A DNA stretch of 64,000 nt, taken from contig NZ_LT629762.1 in NCBI RefSeq assembly GCF_900105155.1, forward strand, positions 4,721,501 through 4,785,500, read 5' to 3'. A program made the position numbers and the translations under genes. Below the pieces are notes generated by a model that was not told the origin of the DNA, ran no database searches, and worked only from the letters and a program-made list of their open reading frames with translations. The DNA is from Pseudomonas prosekii. GTDB lineage: Bacteria; Pseudomonadota; Gammaproteobacteria; Pseudomonadales; Pseudomonadaceae. Position 1 is the stretch's first letter; each line of letters begins with the position of its first letter. Below, piece after piece: positions 25,939 through 33,965 of the stretch.

Positions 25939-26483
25939 AGGCTATCTCCTACTCAAGGCTCAACAGTTTTTTTTCTAATTGGAGGTTTGGCGTCGTATCC
26001 AGGAACTCCGGCGCAAGGCTGGAAAAGGACAATCGATGAACCACCTTTCTCTCTAGGTGGCGCATTATATCTACACCACTCCTAGCGTCCAATACAAACG
26101 TTTGTTTGAATCGGCTCCAAGCCAGAGAAATCAAAGTCACGCGGCTTATGACTGGCCATTTTGCCGTATTGACCGGAATAGGCGTTCCGGTCAAGATACG
26201 GGCGGTTTTGCGCTCGCCGTAGGCTGACTGTTGGCTTCAAGAGCACCTCTAAAGACAGGGCGATGGCAGTACAAGGTGATGCGCAACGATGATTTGGCGC
26301 GCAGTTTACACGCCGCAAGATTGAATGACTCGTCAGTCACCACTGACGAACGGTCATCAACAACGCGAGCCGTGTCACCCCGTTCGGATGCCAGCGTTTT
26401 TAGAGGTGCCCTTGCGCCCACGAGCATCAACCGCCAGGTTCGCCTAGGCGACTTTCTTTTCACCGGAGAGTAACGAGGAATCC
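25939..26483. other. 545-bp divergent intergenic region of ETF-QO and etfBA
   Basis: It holds promoters for both directions. A 12-base palindrome lies at 26094-26105 (listed separately). An 11-base inverted repeat, GCACCTCTAAA at 26243-26253 with its complement at 26399-26409, encloses a GTCAGTCACCACTGAC palindrome at about 26334. Two opposing 80-90 codon ORFs span this stretch. Both merely read the inverted repeat, so I do not call them genes. Confidence 0.6.
26094..26105. promoter_or_regulatory. Candidate PsrA-type operator
   Basis: ACAAACGTTTGT is a perfect palindrome 156 bases ahead of the ETF-QO start. Its arms CAAAC/GTTTG agree with the half-sites described for PsrA, the fatty-acid-responsive TetR regulator of Pseudomonas, although the usual 2-4 base spacer is missing. 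The etf genes are described as PsrA targets in P. aeruginosa. Binding here is inference. Confidence 0.5.
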
Positions 26484-27233
26484 ATGAAGGTTCTTGTAGC
26501 TGTCAAACGCGTTGTTGATTACAACGTCAAGGTTCGCGTCAAGGCGGACAATTCCGGCGTCGACCTCGCCAACGTGAAGATGTCGATGAACCCGTTCTGC
26601 GAAATCGCAGTGGAAGAAGCCGTACGCCTGAAAGAGAAAGGTGTTGCGACTGAAATCGTCGTCGTCTCCATCGGCCCGTCCACCGCTCAAGAGCAACTGC
26701 GCACCGCGCTGGCTCTGGGTGCCGACCGCGCCATCCTCGTCGAATCCGCTGAAGATCTGACTTCCCTGGCCGTTGCCAAACTGTTGAAAGCCGTTGTCGA
26801 CAAGGAACAGCCACAGCTGGTGATCCTTGGCAAACAAGCGATCGACAGCGACAACAACCAGACTGGCCAGATGCTCGCTGCATTGAGCGGCTACGGCCAA
26901 GGCACTTTCGCCTCGAAAGTCGAAGTGTCGGGCGACAGCGTTGCCGTAACTCGCGAAATCGACGGCGGCGCGCAGACAGTTTCCCTGAAACTGCCGGCCA
27001 TCGTCACCACCGACCTGCGTTTGAACGAGCCGCGTTATGCGTCCCTGCCAAACATCATGAAAGCCAAGAAGAAGCCTCTCGAAGTGCTGACTCCGGACGC
27101 TTTGGGCGTTTCCACCGCCTCCACCAACAAGACCGTGAAAGTCGAAGCGCCTGCTGCACGCAGCGCGGGTATCAAGGTCAAGTCGGTGGCTGAACTGGTT
27201 GAAAAACTCAAGAACGAAGCGAAGGTAATCTAA
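26484..27233 (+). CDS. etfB: Electron transfer flavoprotein, beta subunit
   Basis: A 249-residue subunit of the heterodimeric ETF that collects electrons from acyl-CoA and other dehydrogenases. [20 protein letters not shown] opens the protein, and [24 protein letters not shown] and [17 protein letters not shown] are AMP-site motifs. It overlaps no gene and is followed immediately by etfA with no gap, so they form one operon. AGGA precedes the ATG. Confidence 0.95.
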   Translation: MKVLVAVKRVVDYNVKVRVKADNSGVDLANVKMSMNPFCEIAVEEAVRLKEKGVATEIVVVSIGPSTAQEQLRTALALGADRAILVESAEDLTSLAVAKLLKAVVDKEQPQLVILGKQAIDSDNNQTGQMLAALSGYGQGTFASKVEVSGDSVAVTREIDGGAQTVSLKLPAIVTTDLRLNEPRYASLPNIMKAKKKPLEVLTPDALGVSTASTNKTVKVEAPAARSAGIKVKSVAELVEKLKNEAKVI

Positions 27234-28163
27234 ATGACTATCTTGGTTATTGCTGAACACGACAACAAAGTGCTGGCTCCGGCCACGCTGAACACCGTGG
27301 CTGCTGCTGCCAAAATCGGCGGCGACATCCACGTGCTGGTAGCCGGTCAGGGCGCTGGCGCCGTGGCTGAAGCCGCTGCGAAAATCGCTGGCGTGAGCAA
27401 AGTCCTGAACGCTGACAATGCCGCTTACGCGCATCAGCTGCCGGAAAATGTTGCTCCACTGGTTGCAGAGTTGGGCAAGGGCTACAGCCACATCCTGGCT
27501 GCCGCGACTTCCAACGGCAAAAACATCCTGCCGCGCGTTGCCGCTCAGCTGGATGTTGACCAGATCTCCGAGATCATCTCGGTCGAAAGCGCTGACACCT
27601 TCAAGCGCCCGATCTACGCCGGTAACGCCATCGCTACCGTGCAATCGACCGCTGCGATCAAAGTGATCACCGTGCGCGCGACCGGTTTCGACCCGGTTGC
27701 CGCCGAGGGTGGTTCGGCGGCTGTTGAAGCCGTGGGCGCTGCTCATGATGCTGCGATCTCGAGCTTCGTTGGCGAAGAACTGGCCAAGTCCGATCGTCCG
27801 GAACTGACCGCTGCCAAAATCGTCGTTTCCGGCGGTCGCGGCATGCAGAACGGCGACAACTTCAAACACCTGTACGCTCTGGCCGACAAGCTGGGCGCTG
27901 CTGTTGGCGCTTCCCGCGCGGCAGTCGACGCAGGTTTTGTACCCAACGATATGCAGGTCGGCCAGACCGGCAAAATCGTTGCGCCACAGCTGTACATCGC
28001 GGTCGGTATCTCCGGCGCGATCCAGCACCTGGCCGGCATGAAAGACTCCAAAGTGATCGTTGCGATCAACAAGGACGAAGAAGCGCCGATCTTCCAGGTG
28101 GCCGATTACGGCCTGGTCGCTGACCTGTTCGAAGCAATCCCCGAGCTGGAGAAGCTGGTCTAA
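27234..28163 (+). CDS. etfA: Electron transfer flavoprotein, alpha subunit
   Basis: A 309-residue FAD-binding subunit of ETF. The C-terminal FAD domain has [33 protein letters not shown] and [19 protein letters not shown]. It pairs with EtfB and delivers electrons to the divergently encoded ETF-QO. A strong terminator follows. Confidence 0.95.
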   Translation: MTILVIAEHDNKVLAPATLNTVAAAAKIGGDIHVLVAGQGAGAVAEAAAKIAGVSKVLNADNAAYAHQLPENVAPLVAELGKGYSHILAAATSNGKNILPRVAAQLDVDQISEIISVESADTFKRPIYAGNAIATVQSTAAIKVITVRATGFDPVAAEGGSAAVEAVGAAHDAAISSFVGEELAKSDRPELTAAKIVVSGGRGMQNGDNFKHLYALADKLGAAVGASRAAVDAGFVPNDMQVGQTGKIVAPQLYIAVGISGAIQHLAGMKDSKVIVAINKDEEAPIFQVADYGLVADLFEAIPELEKLV

Positions 28164-28185
28164 TCCAGCGGCTTCACTTATAAAG

Positions 28186-28214
28186 AGCCCGACCTTATGG
28201 TCGGGCTTTTTTTT
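28186..28214 (+). terminator. Intrinsic terminator of etfBA
   Basis: AGCCCGACC-TTAT-GGTCGGGCT, a perfect 9-bp stem, followed by seven T. Confidence 0.95.
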
Positions 28215-28243
28215 GATTCGGATTTGAGTGGGAGAGCTTCGCC

Positions 28244-29083
28244 ATGGATCTGCGCCGCCTGTATGGCTGGTCTTTATTGCTGGGCCTGACGCTGGTGCCG
28301 GCGTTCGCGAGCGCGGCCGGCAAGTGCGAGCGCCTCGTCGTCACCGGCAGCCCGGATGCGCCGCCGTACCTGTGGCAAGACCCGCAGAATCCGAAAAAAC
28401 TGATCGGCGCCAATGCCGATTTGCTGCAGCAAGTGGCGGCGGAGCTGGGCATCAAGGTTGACCTGCTCTACGCCGGCAAACGCTCGCAGGCGTTGGACGA
28501 GGTGCGCAGTGGGCGCATGGACATGCTCATCGACGCACCGTTGACCCTCAGCGAACTGGAAAGCCTGGACTACATCCATCCGCCGCTGCTGGAAAACGAC
28601 TACCTGGTGTGGACGCGAAAAGGCTCGACGCTGGTCTACAGCGAAGCCAAAGACCTGCAGGGACACCCCGGCGCGATGTCGGAAAAGTCTCGAATGACCG
28701 GCGGATTCGGCACTTTCGCCGAGCAGCAATTGACCCTCACGCGTACTCCAAACCTTACCCAGGCTTTTCAGAAATTGCTCCTTGGCGAGGTGGAATTTGT
28801 CCTCGCCGGGCGCTACTCGGGGATGGCGGCCGCGCAGGCATTGGGCATGGGCAACGACTTGCTGGCGTTTGAGCAACCCGTCGATCGACCGGGCCTGTAC
28901 CTCGCGGTTTCGCATAACTCGGCTTGCAACGATCCGTGGTTGCGCGGACAGCTGGCGAAAAAGATGACAGAATTGCCCGCGTCCGGTCTGGCGGAGACCG
29001 CGCTGCAACGCAATATCGAGCGTTGGAAAGCGCAGCAACAGCAGCAACCCCCGAGCACCCCGCCAGTACCCCAAAAAAAGTAG
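28244..29083 (+). CDS. Periplasmic solute-binding protein, SBP_bac_3 family
   Basis: A 279-residue exported protein with a Sec signal (cut after ASA, near residue 24). It has a type II binding-protein fold of the amino-acid/polar ligand kind: GANADLLQQVAAELGIKVDL and SGRMDMLIDAPLTLSELES. No ABC permease or ATPase is nearby, so it may be a sensor or orphan binding protein. The C-terminal Gln/Pro-rich tail is probably disordered. The gene is followed after 9 bases by a lipoprotein pair, suggesting one transcript. Confidence 0.75.
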   Translation: MDLRRLYGWSLLLGLTLVPAFASAAGKCERLVVTGSPDAPPYLWQDPQNPKKLIGANADLLQQVAAELGIKVDLLYAGKRSQALDEVRSGRMDMLIDAPLTLSELESLDYIHPPLLENDYLVWTRKGSTLVYSEAKDLQGHPGAMSEKSRMTGGFGTFAEQQLTLTRTPNLTQAFQKLLLGEVEFVLAGRYSGMAAAQALGMGNDLLAFEQPVDRPGLYLAVSHNSACNDPWLRGQLAKKMTELPASGLAETALQRNIERWKAQQQQQPPSTPPVPQKK

Positions 29084-29092
29084 GGATTTTTA

Positions 29093-29449
29093 GTGAGTAT
29101 TCGACCTCTTTTCGCTGCCCTGGCCGTTCTGGCTCTGGCGGGTTGTGCAGCCGATCCGGCGCCGAATGAACAGATTCGCCTGACCGAGCAGGCACTGGTA
29201 CAAGCCAAGGCCGTTGGCGCCACCGCCGAAGACGTGCCGGAGATGAAACTGGCCGAAGACAAGTTTGCCCGCGCTCAAGGCGACATGACCGACCAGTCCT
29301 ACAAGCACGCCCGCATGCGCGCCGAGCAGGCCGAACTGGATGCGCGCCTCGCCGAAGCCCGGGTCCTGACCCTCAAGAGCCAGGAGCAGTTGAACGTCCT
29401 CAATACCCGCATCACTCGCCTGCGCAAGCAACTGGGAGATGCCAAATGA
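29093..29449 (+). CDS. DUF4398 lipoprotein
   Basis: A 118-residue lipoprotein starting with GTG (site AGGGA upstream). Lipobox LAGC puts the lipidated Cys at residue 18. The rest is a long amphipathic, Ala/Glu/Arg-rich helix typical of DUF4398, probably a coiled coil (LDARLAEARVLTLKSQEQLN). Its last codon overlaps the OmpA-family gene by 4 bases (ATGA), so the two are translationally coupled. Confidence 0.8.
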   Translation: MSIRPLFAALAVLALAGCAADPAPNEQIRLTEQALVQAKAVGATAEDVPEMKLAEDKFARAQGDMTDQSYKHARMRAEQAELDARLAEARVLTLKSQEQLNVLNTRITRLRKQLGDAK

Positions 29450-30264
29450 GCCTCGTCATCGGAAAAACCGCCATCGGCGGCCTGATCATCGTCGGTTGCG
29501 TCAGCCTGTACGGCTGCGCCGGGCAACACAGCGAGTCGGCCATTCAAGAGGCCAGCGTCGATTTCCAGAAGGTCAAGGAAGACTCGAATGTGCTGCGCAT
29601 CGCGCCGAAAGACGTGATCCGCGCCGGCGAATCCCTGGCCCGCGCCGATCGTCTGTCCAGCTATTGGGGCAGCGGTTCGGATGTGGTGCATTACGCCTAC
29701 CTGAGTCGGCGCTACAGCGAAATTGCCCGCGAGCACACCAATCAGGTGCTCAACGAAGAACAAGCCGCCAAGCTCGAACTGGAGCGCCAACGCCTGCAAC
29801 TGGCGTTGCGCGAGTCCAAACTGCTCAGCGTGCAGCAACAGGGCAAATGGCTCGAAGAACAGATCGTCGCGCTGGCGACTACCCAGACCGAACGCGGTCT
29901 GGTGATGACGCTGGGCGACGTGCTGTTCGATACCGGCGAAGCGGAGTTGAAGAGTTCGGCCAACCGTGTGGTGTTGAAGATTGTGCAGTTCCTGCAGCTC
30001 AACCCGAAACGCGTGGTGCGCATCGAGGGCTACACCGACAGCACCGGCGGCAAACAGGAAAACCTCAAACTGTCGCGCGACCGTGCGCAGTCGGTGGCTG
30101 ATGTGTTGATGGACCTGGGCATCGACGACAAACGCATTCAGGTCGAAGGTTATGGCGATGAATACCCGGTAGACGCGAACGCCTCCGAACGAGGTCGTGC
30201 GCAGAATCGTCGAGTGGAAATTGTCTTCTCCGACGAAAAAGGCCAGCTCGGCGCTGCCCGCTAA
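29446..30264 (+). CDS. DUF4398/OmpA-family lipoprotein
   Basis: A 272-residue lipoprotein (lipobox LYGC, Cys at residue 24). Residues about 30-130 are a DUF4398-like helical region. Residues about 150-262 form an OmpA-like peptidoglycan-binding domain with VRIEGYTDSTGGKQENLKLS and VEGYGDEYPVDANAS. It probably tethers the outer membrane to the wall, with its DUF4398 partner forming a coiled coil. The unit ends in a terminator. Confidence 0.85.
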   Translation: MSLVIGKTAIGGLIIVGCVSLYGCAGQHSESAIQEASVDFQKVKEDSNVLRIAPKDVIRAGESLARADRLSSYWGSGSDVVHYAYLSRRYSEIAREHTNQVLNEEQAAKLELERQRLQLALRESKLLSVQQQGKWLEEQIVALATTQTERGLVMTLGDVLFDTGEAELKSSANRVVLKIVQFLQLNPKRVVRIEGYTDSTGGKQENLKLSRDRAQSVADVLMDLGIDDKRIQVEGYGDEYPVDANASERGRAQNRRVEIVFSDEKGQLGAAR

Positions 30265-30280
30265 GGCAATGTCCAATGAA

Positions 30281-30305
30281 ACCCGGCACCACGCCGGGTT
30301 TTTTT
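30281..30305 (+). terminator. Intrinsic terminator after the OmpA-family lipoprotein
   Basis: ACCCGGC-ACCAC-GCCGGGT stem followed by six to seven T. Confidence 0.9.
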
Positions 30306-30456
30306 ATGCCTGTGAATCGCTTCGCAAAGCAGTACAGATTTTGCTGACACTGCACTGTACCGTCGTCTATTGTGGCAACTGTCCCCGTACACTTCTAAAC
30401 TGTTCCGGTATTGTTTCGCACAAGAATAAAATGCCCGTGAAATCGAGTGCTGCGTC

Positions 30457-31896
30457 ATGACCAATCTCTTGCTCTACCAACGTATTGCTCAGCAACTGGC
30501 CGAGGACATCCGCCGTGGTGTCTATCAACCGGGGGAGCGCGTGCCTTCGGTGCGCAAGATGAGTTCGCAGCTCAACGTCAGCCACGCGACGGTGTTGCAG
30601 GCTTACGCCAACCTCGAAGATCAGGGGCTGATTCGCGCTCGGCCGCAATCCGGTTACTACGTTCACCAGACGCCGGCCCTGACCGCGCCGACCCCGGACA
30701 TCGCACGGGTCGAACGTCCCGGGCTGGTCACGCGCAGTAGCATCATTCAGCAAGTGCTGGTCGAATCGCGCCGCGAAGGCGTGTTTCCGCTGGGCGCGGC
30801 GGTGCCGAGTGTCGATTACTTGCCGGTCCGCGCGCTGCATCAGCAGTTGGCCAAAGTCACTCGATTCCATAGCCCGCGCGCCTTCAGTTACATGTTCAGC
30901 CCAGGTTTTGAGCCATTGCGTCGGCAAGTGGCGATTCGCATGCGCGACGCTGGCGTGGTGGTCGATCCGTCGGAAGTGGTGATCACCCACGGCTGCGTCG
31001 ATGCTTTGCAGATGTCATTGCGCGTGCTGACCCGGCCTGGCGATTTGATCGCTGCCGAGTCGCCGACCTATTACGGTTTGCTGCAACTGGCCGACCTGCT
31101 CGGCCTCAAAGTCATCGAAATCCCCAGCGATCCCGCCACCGGCATGAGCCTGGAAGCCTTGCAACTGGCGGCCAATCAATGGTCGATCAAAGCGTTGGTG
31201 CTGACCACGCGCCTGAGCAATCCACTGGGCGGAACCATGCCCGAGGAACGCCAGAAACAATTGCTGCGGCTGGCGTCGGACTTCGACATCCAGATCGTTG
31301 AAGACGATATCTACGGCGAACTGATGTTCGAGCAGGGCCGCACCAAAGCGCTCAAAGCTTACGACCGGCTGGATCGGGTGATCTATTGCTCAAGCTTCTC
31401 GAAAACCCTGTCGCCGGGCGTGCGCATCGGCTGGATGATTGCCGGCAAGTACCAGCAAGAGATCCAGCGCTTGCAGACTTTCAGCACTCATTCGGCGTGC
31501 AGCGTCACGCAAATGGGTATCGCCGCGTATCTGGAGAACGGTGGATACGACCGACATTTGCGCTACATCCGCCAGGAATACCGGAAAAACCTCAGCGCGT
31601 TCCAATTGGCGGTGCAGCAATACTTCCCTGAAGGCACGCAAATGAGCCGACCTACCGGCGGCTTTATTTTGTGGGTGAGCCTGCCGGGGCGGGTCAATAC
31701 TCAGGAACTGCACGTGCGTGCGTTGCAACAAGGCATCAGCATTGCACCGGGGCTGATCTTCAGTAACACCGAGCAATTTAATCACTGCATCCGCCTCAAT
31801 TGCGGCACCGCGTGGAACCGCGAGGCCGAGCGTGCATTGATGACTTTGGGCTTGCTCGCAACGCAACTGTGTCAGGAAACGGCCAGCGGTTTTTGA
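30457..31896 (+). CDS. MocR-type GntR regulator with aminotransferase domain
   Basis: A 479-residue fusion regulator. The N-terminal GntR winged helix (residues about 8-78) has VPSVRKMSSQLNVSHATVLQ. The large C-terminal domain is a fold-type I PLP aminotransferase, with SSFSKTLSPGVRIGWM carrying the Lys that binds PLP. MocR proteins control PLP, GABA or amino-acid metabolism genes, often divergent neighbours, but none is divergent here because the upstream gene ends in a terminator. The target is unknown. The 150-base upstream region repeats GTAC-centred motifs. Confidence 0.85.
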   Translation: MTNLLLYQRIAQQLAEDIRRGVYQPGERVPSVRKMSSQLNVSHATVLQAYANLEDQGLIRARPQSGYYVHQTPALTAPTPDIARVERPGLVTRSSIIQQVLVESRREGVFPLGAAVPSVDYLPVRALHQQLAKVTRFHSPRAFSYMFSPGFEPLRRQVAIRMRDAGVVVDPSEVVITHGCVDALQMSLRVLTRPGDLIAAESPTYYGLLQLADLLGLKVIEIPSDPATGMSLEALQLAANQWSIKALVLTTRLSNPLGGTMPEERQKQLLRLASDFDIQIVEDDIYGELMFEQGRTKALKAYDRLDRVIYCSSFSKTLSPGVRIGWMIAGKYQQEIQRLQTFSTHSACSVTQMGIAAYLENGGYDRHLRYIRQEYRKNLSAFQLAVQQYFPEGTQMSRPTGGFILWVSLPGRVNTQELHVRALQQGISIAPGLIFSNTEQFNHCIRLNCGTAWNREAERALMTLGLLATQLCQETASGF

Positions 31897-31986
31897 TCAA
31901 ACGGACAGCTCAATAGCTGTCCGCGCTTGTCATGTGGCGCTCAACGAGCGAGCATATGGCCCTCTGCCGTTAGTGCCGTTGGGTCC

Positions 31987-32466
31987 ATGAAAACGATTTT
32001 TTCTGTTGCCTGGCTGTCGATTTTCCTCGTGACGACTGCGGTTCCGCTGGCTGCGACGGCGGCTGCCGTGCAGGATAAGCCCGCTGCCAGCAGCACTCAG
32101 GAAGCGCCGAAGAAACCTGTCGTGGCAAAAAAAGCCGCCCCAGCCAAGAAGAAAGCCGCGCCGGTGAAAAAGCGTGCGCCGATTGCTTCCAAGTCCAAAT
32201 CTGCGCGTGAAGTGGTCAAGACCACCAAGTTGCCGCCCGCCGATCTTGACCTGAGCCTGCCGCAACACATGGTCGAAGACCTCAAGCCCGCCGGCACTGT
32301 GCCGTTGCCGAAACATGACGGTGTGTTGCCGCAAATGTTCGGCGACAAGTCCAGTGACTTCCAGCTAAATGGCCGTTTGATCAGCAATGAAATGCAGCTG
32401 CAATTGCGCAACGAAGAGCGCCGGGACGTGGATGGCGCGGCACTCGAATTCGAGTTCAAGCGTTAA
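31987..32466 (+). CDS. Exported Lys/Ala/Pro-rich hypothetical protein
   Basis: A 159-residue protein with a Sec signal peptide (cut near residue 26, after AAA). The region of about residues 36-75 is a KKAAPAKKK-type low-complexity basic stretch, followed by a more ordered C-terminus without recognised domain. The ATG at 31987 is preferred to an in-frame codon at 31927. The basic repeats resemble histone-H1 or IF-2 linkers, which is composition only. Confidence 0.6.
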   Translation: MKTIFSVAWLSIFLVTTAVPLAATAAAVQDKPAASSTQEAPKKPVVAKKAAPAKKKAAPVKKRAPIASKSKSAREVVKTTKLPPADLDLSLPQHMVEDLKPAGTVPLPKHDGVLPQMFGDKSSDFQLNGRLISNEMQLQLRNEERRDVDGAALEFEFKR

Positions 32467-32631
32467 ACATCGCCACCGCCAGGCCGCAGACCAGACACTT
32501 CGTCGGAGACTGCTCGGTCACGTTCGCTTGAGTGCACAAACGGCGCGTGTAGCAATTTGAAACAGTCGTTTTAGCGGTTACTCTGTGTCCCGTCCCTTTT
32601 ACACATCACCCGTTGCGAGGTTGTTGTCGTC

Positions 32632-32886
32632 ATGAAATGCCGCGAAGGCTGTGGCGCCTGTTGCATTGCCCCTTCCATCAGTTCACCGATTCCCGGAATG
32701 CCGCAAGGCAAACCTGCGGGAGAACGTTGCGTGCAACTGTCTGTCGAAAACCTGTGCAACATTTTCGGCCAGGCTGAACGCCCGGCGGTGTGCTCGGCTT
32801 TCTCGGCTGACGCTGAGGTTTGCGGCAGCAGCAGCGAAGAAGCGATCCGCCTGCTCGGCTGGTGGGAGCAAATGACCGCCGCGTGA
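32632..32886 (+). CDS. YkgJ family cysteine cluster protein
   Basis: An 84-residue cytoplasmic protein with the CxxxCxxCC motif at Cys3, Cys7, Cys10 and Cys11 (KCREGCGACC) and four further Cys residues spread over the rest, as in the YkgJ/zinc- or iron-chelating cluster family (UPF0153). It may bind Fe-S or zinc; no reaction is assigned. Short for the family, but apparently complete. Confidence 0.85.
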   Translation: MKCREGCGACCIAPSISSPIPGMPQGKPAGERCVQLSVENLCNIFGQAERPAVCSAFSADAEVCGSSSEEAIRLLGWWEQMTAA

Positions 32887-32926
32887 TGTGTTCAAGAATG
32901 GAACTTCAACAATAAGGAATAACACT

Positions 32927-33532
32927 ATGGGTTCGCTGCATCGTATAGCTGTGCTGTGTGGTTTGACGGTAGCGCTGGCCACTTCGGCTGCGCAGGCTGA
33001 AGACTGGAAAGTCGCGAAAGACCAGGACGGCATCAAGGTTTCCCTGAGTGAAGTGGCGGGTTCCGATTTCAAGGCCTATCAGGGCGTGACGTTGATGAAG
33101 ACCACCATCGCCAAGTTGCGCGCGTTGCAGGAAGACGTGGCGGGCGCCTGTTCGTGGATTCACGAGTGCAAGGCGCAGAAGTTGCTCAAGCACGAAGGCG
33201 ATCAGAGCTGGACTTACACCCAATTCAATACGCCGTGGCCGGTCACCCCGCGTGATTCGGTATTGCACGTCACCACCGTTGAAGGTGCTGACGGCAGCCT
33301 GACCCGCAAACTTGAAGGCGCGCCGAAGTACATTCCTGACGAAAAAGGTTTTGTCCGCGTCCAGGAAGTCGACGGCTTCTGGAAGTTCGTGCCTAAAGGC
33401 GATCAAGTCGAAGTGACGTATCAGGTGCACACCAATCCGGGCGGCAGCGTGCCGTCGATGGTCGCCAACAAGTTCGTGGTCGATGCCCCGTTCAATACCC
33501 TGAAAGCCCTGAAAGAACGCGCCGAGAAATAA
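32927..33532 (+). CDS. START-domain exported protein
   Basis: A 201-residue protein with a Sec signal (cut after AQA, near residue 23), then a START/Bet v1-like lipid-binding fold across the rest, with DQDGIKVSLSEVAGSDFKAY, SWIHECKAQKLLK and TPWPVTPRDSVLHVT. Bacterial members of this family are found in the periplasm with unknown ligands. TAAGGA precedes the ATG. It sits 40 bases after the YkgJ gene and is followed by its own terminator. Confidence 0.85.
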   Translation: MGSLHRIAVLCGLTVALATSAAQAEDWKVAKDQDGIKVSLSEVAGSDFKAYQGVTLMKTTIAKLRALQEDVAGACSWIHECKAQKLLKHEGDQSWTYTQFNTPWPVTPRDSVLHVTTVEGADGSLTRKLEGAPKYIPDEKGFVRVQEVDGFWKFVPKGDQVEVTYQVHTNPGGSVPSMVANKFVVDAPFNTLKALKERAEK

Positions 33533-33550
33533 CCGCGCCGCTCTTCAAAA

Positions 33551-33578
33551 AACGCCCCGACACAATCGGGGCGTTTTT
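33551..33578 (+). terminator. Intrinsic terminator of the START-domain gene
   Basis: AACGCCCCGA-CACAA-TCGGGGCGTT, a 10-bp stem flanked by A- and T-runs, so it may work in both directions. Confidence 0.9.
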
Positions 33579-33602
33579 ATTCCGACTGAACAACCCAAAA
33601 CC

Positions 33603-33711
33603 CTGCAGGAGCGAGCTTGCTCGCGATCACGGTGTATTACTCGATAAAGATCTCGGCTGATACACCGCGATCGCGAGCAACCCCAACCCCAACCCCAACC
33701 CCAACCCCACA
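33603..33711. repeat. REP doublet interrupted by a (CCCCAA)n tract
   Basis: The left arm is a normal REP (GCAGGAGCGAGCTTGCTCGC). In the right arm the stretch after GCGAGCAA is replaced by five CCCCAA units (33681-33709), then the arm ends CCACAG. The rest of the 433-base gap before the LtaS-like gene (33712-33965) shows no ORF of note. Confidence 0.85.
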
Positions 33712-33965
33712 GACGTTGCCCATCAACAGACACCGCCCAGCCCATTCTTTATTGTGTTTCCAGATATGCGTTGTACGAAATTTTCACAATGCCTCCAAGA
33801 CAATTCGCCCGCGTCAATTTGCCGAACAGTAATCAATGGCAATGGCGTCAGTGATCGTGCAACATTTGCGCACCGCGCGAGCCCCGGGGCCAGGTAGTGG
33901 CCAACAGAGGGCAGGGCGCAGCTGTATTTTTTGCAACTTAAACTTCCAATGGGTCCTAAAACGAC

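Noticed and set aside
26191..26473. Two opposing 80-90 codon frames in the etf intergenic region
   Set aside because: They share RAPLKT- and VFRGAL-like peptides only because both read the same 11-bp inverted repeat.
31987..32466. Histone-H1-like or IF-2 function for the Lys/Ala-rich protein
   Set aside because: It has a Sec signal, and similarity is limited to low-complexity composition.
33679..33709. True telomere or linear-replicon end
   Set aside because: Only five units, inside a REP, in the middle of conserved chromosomal genes.
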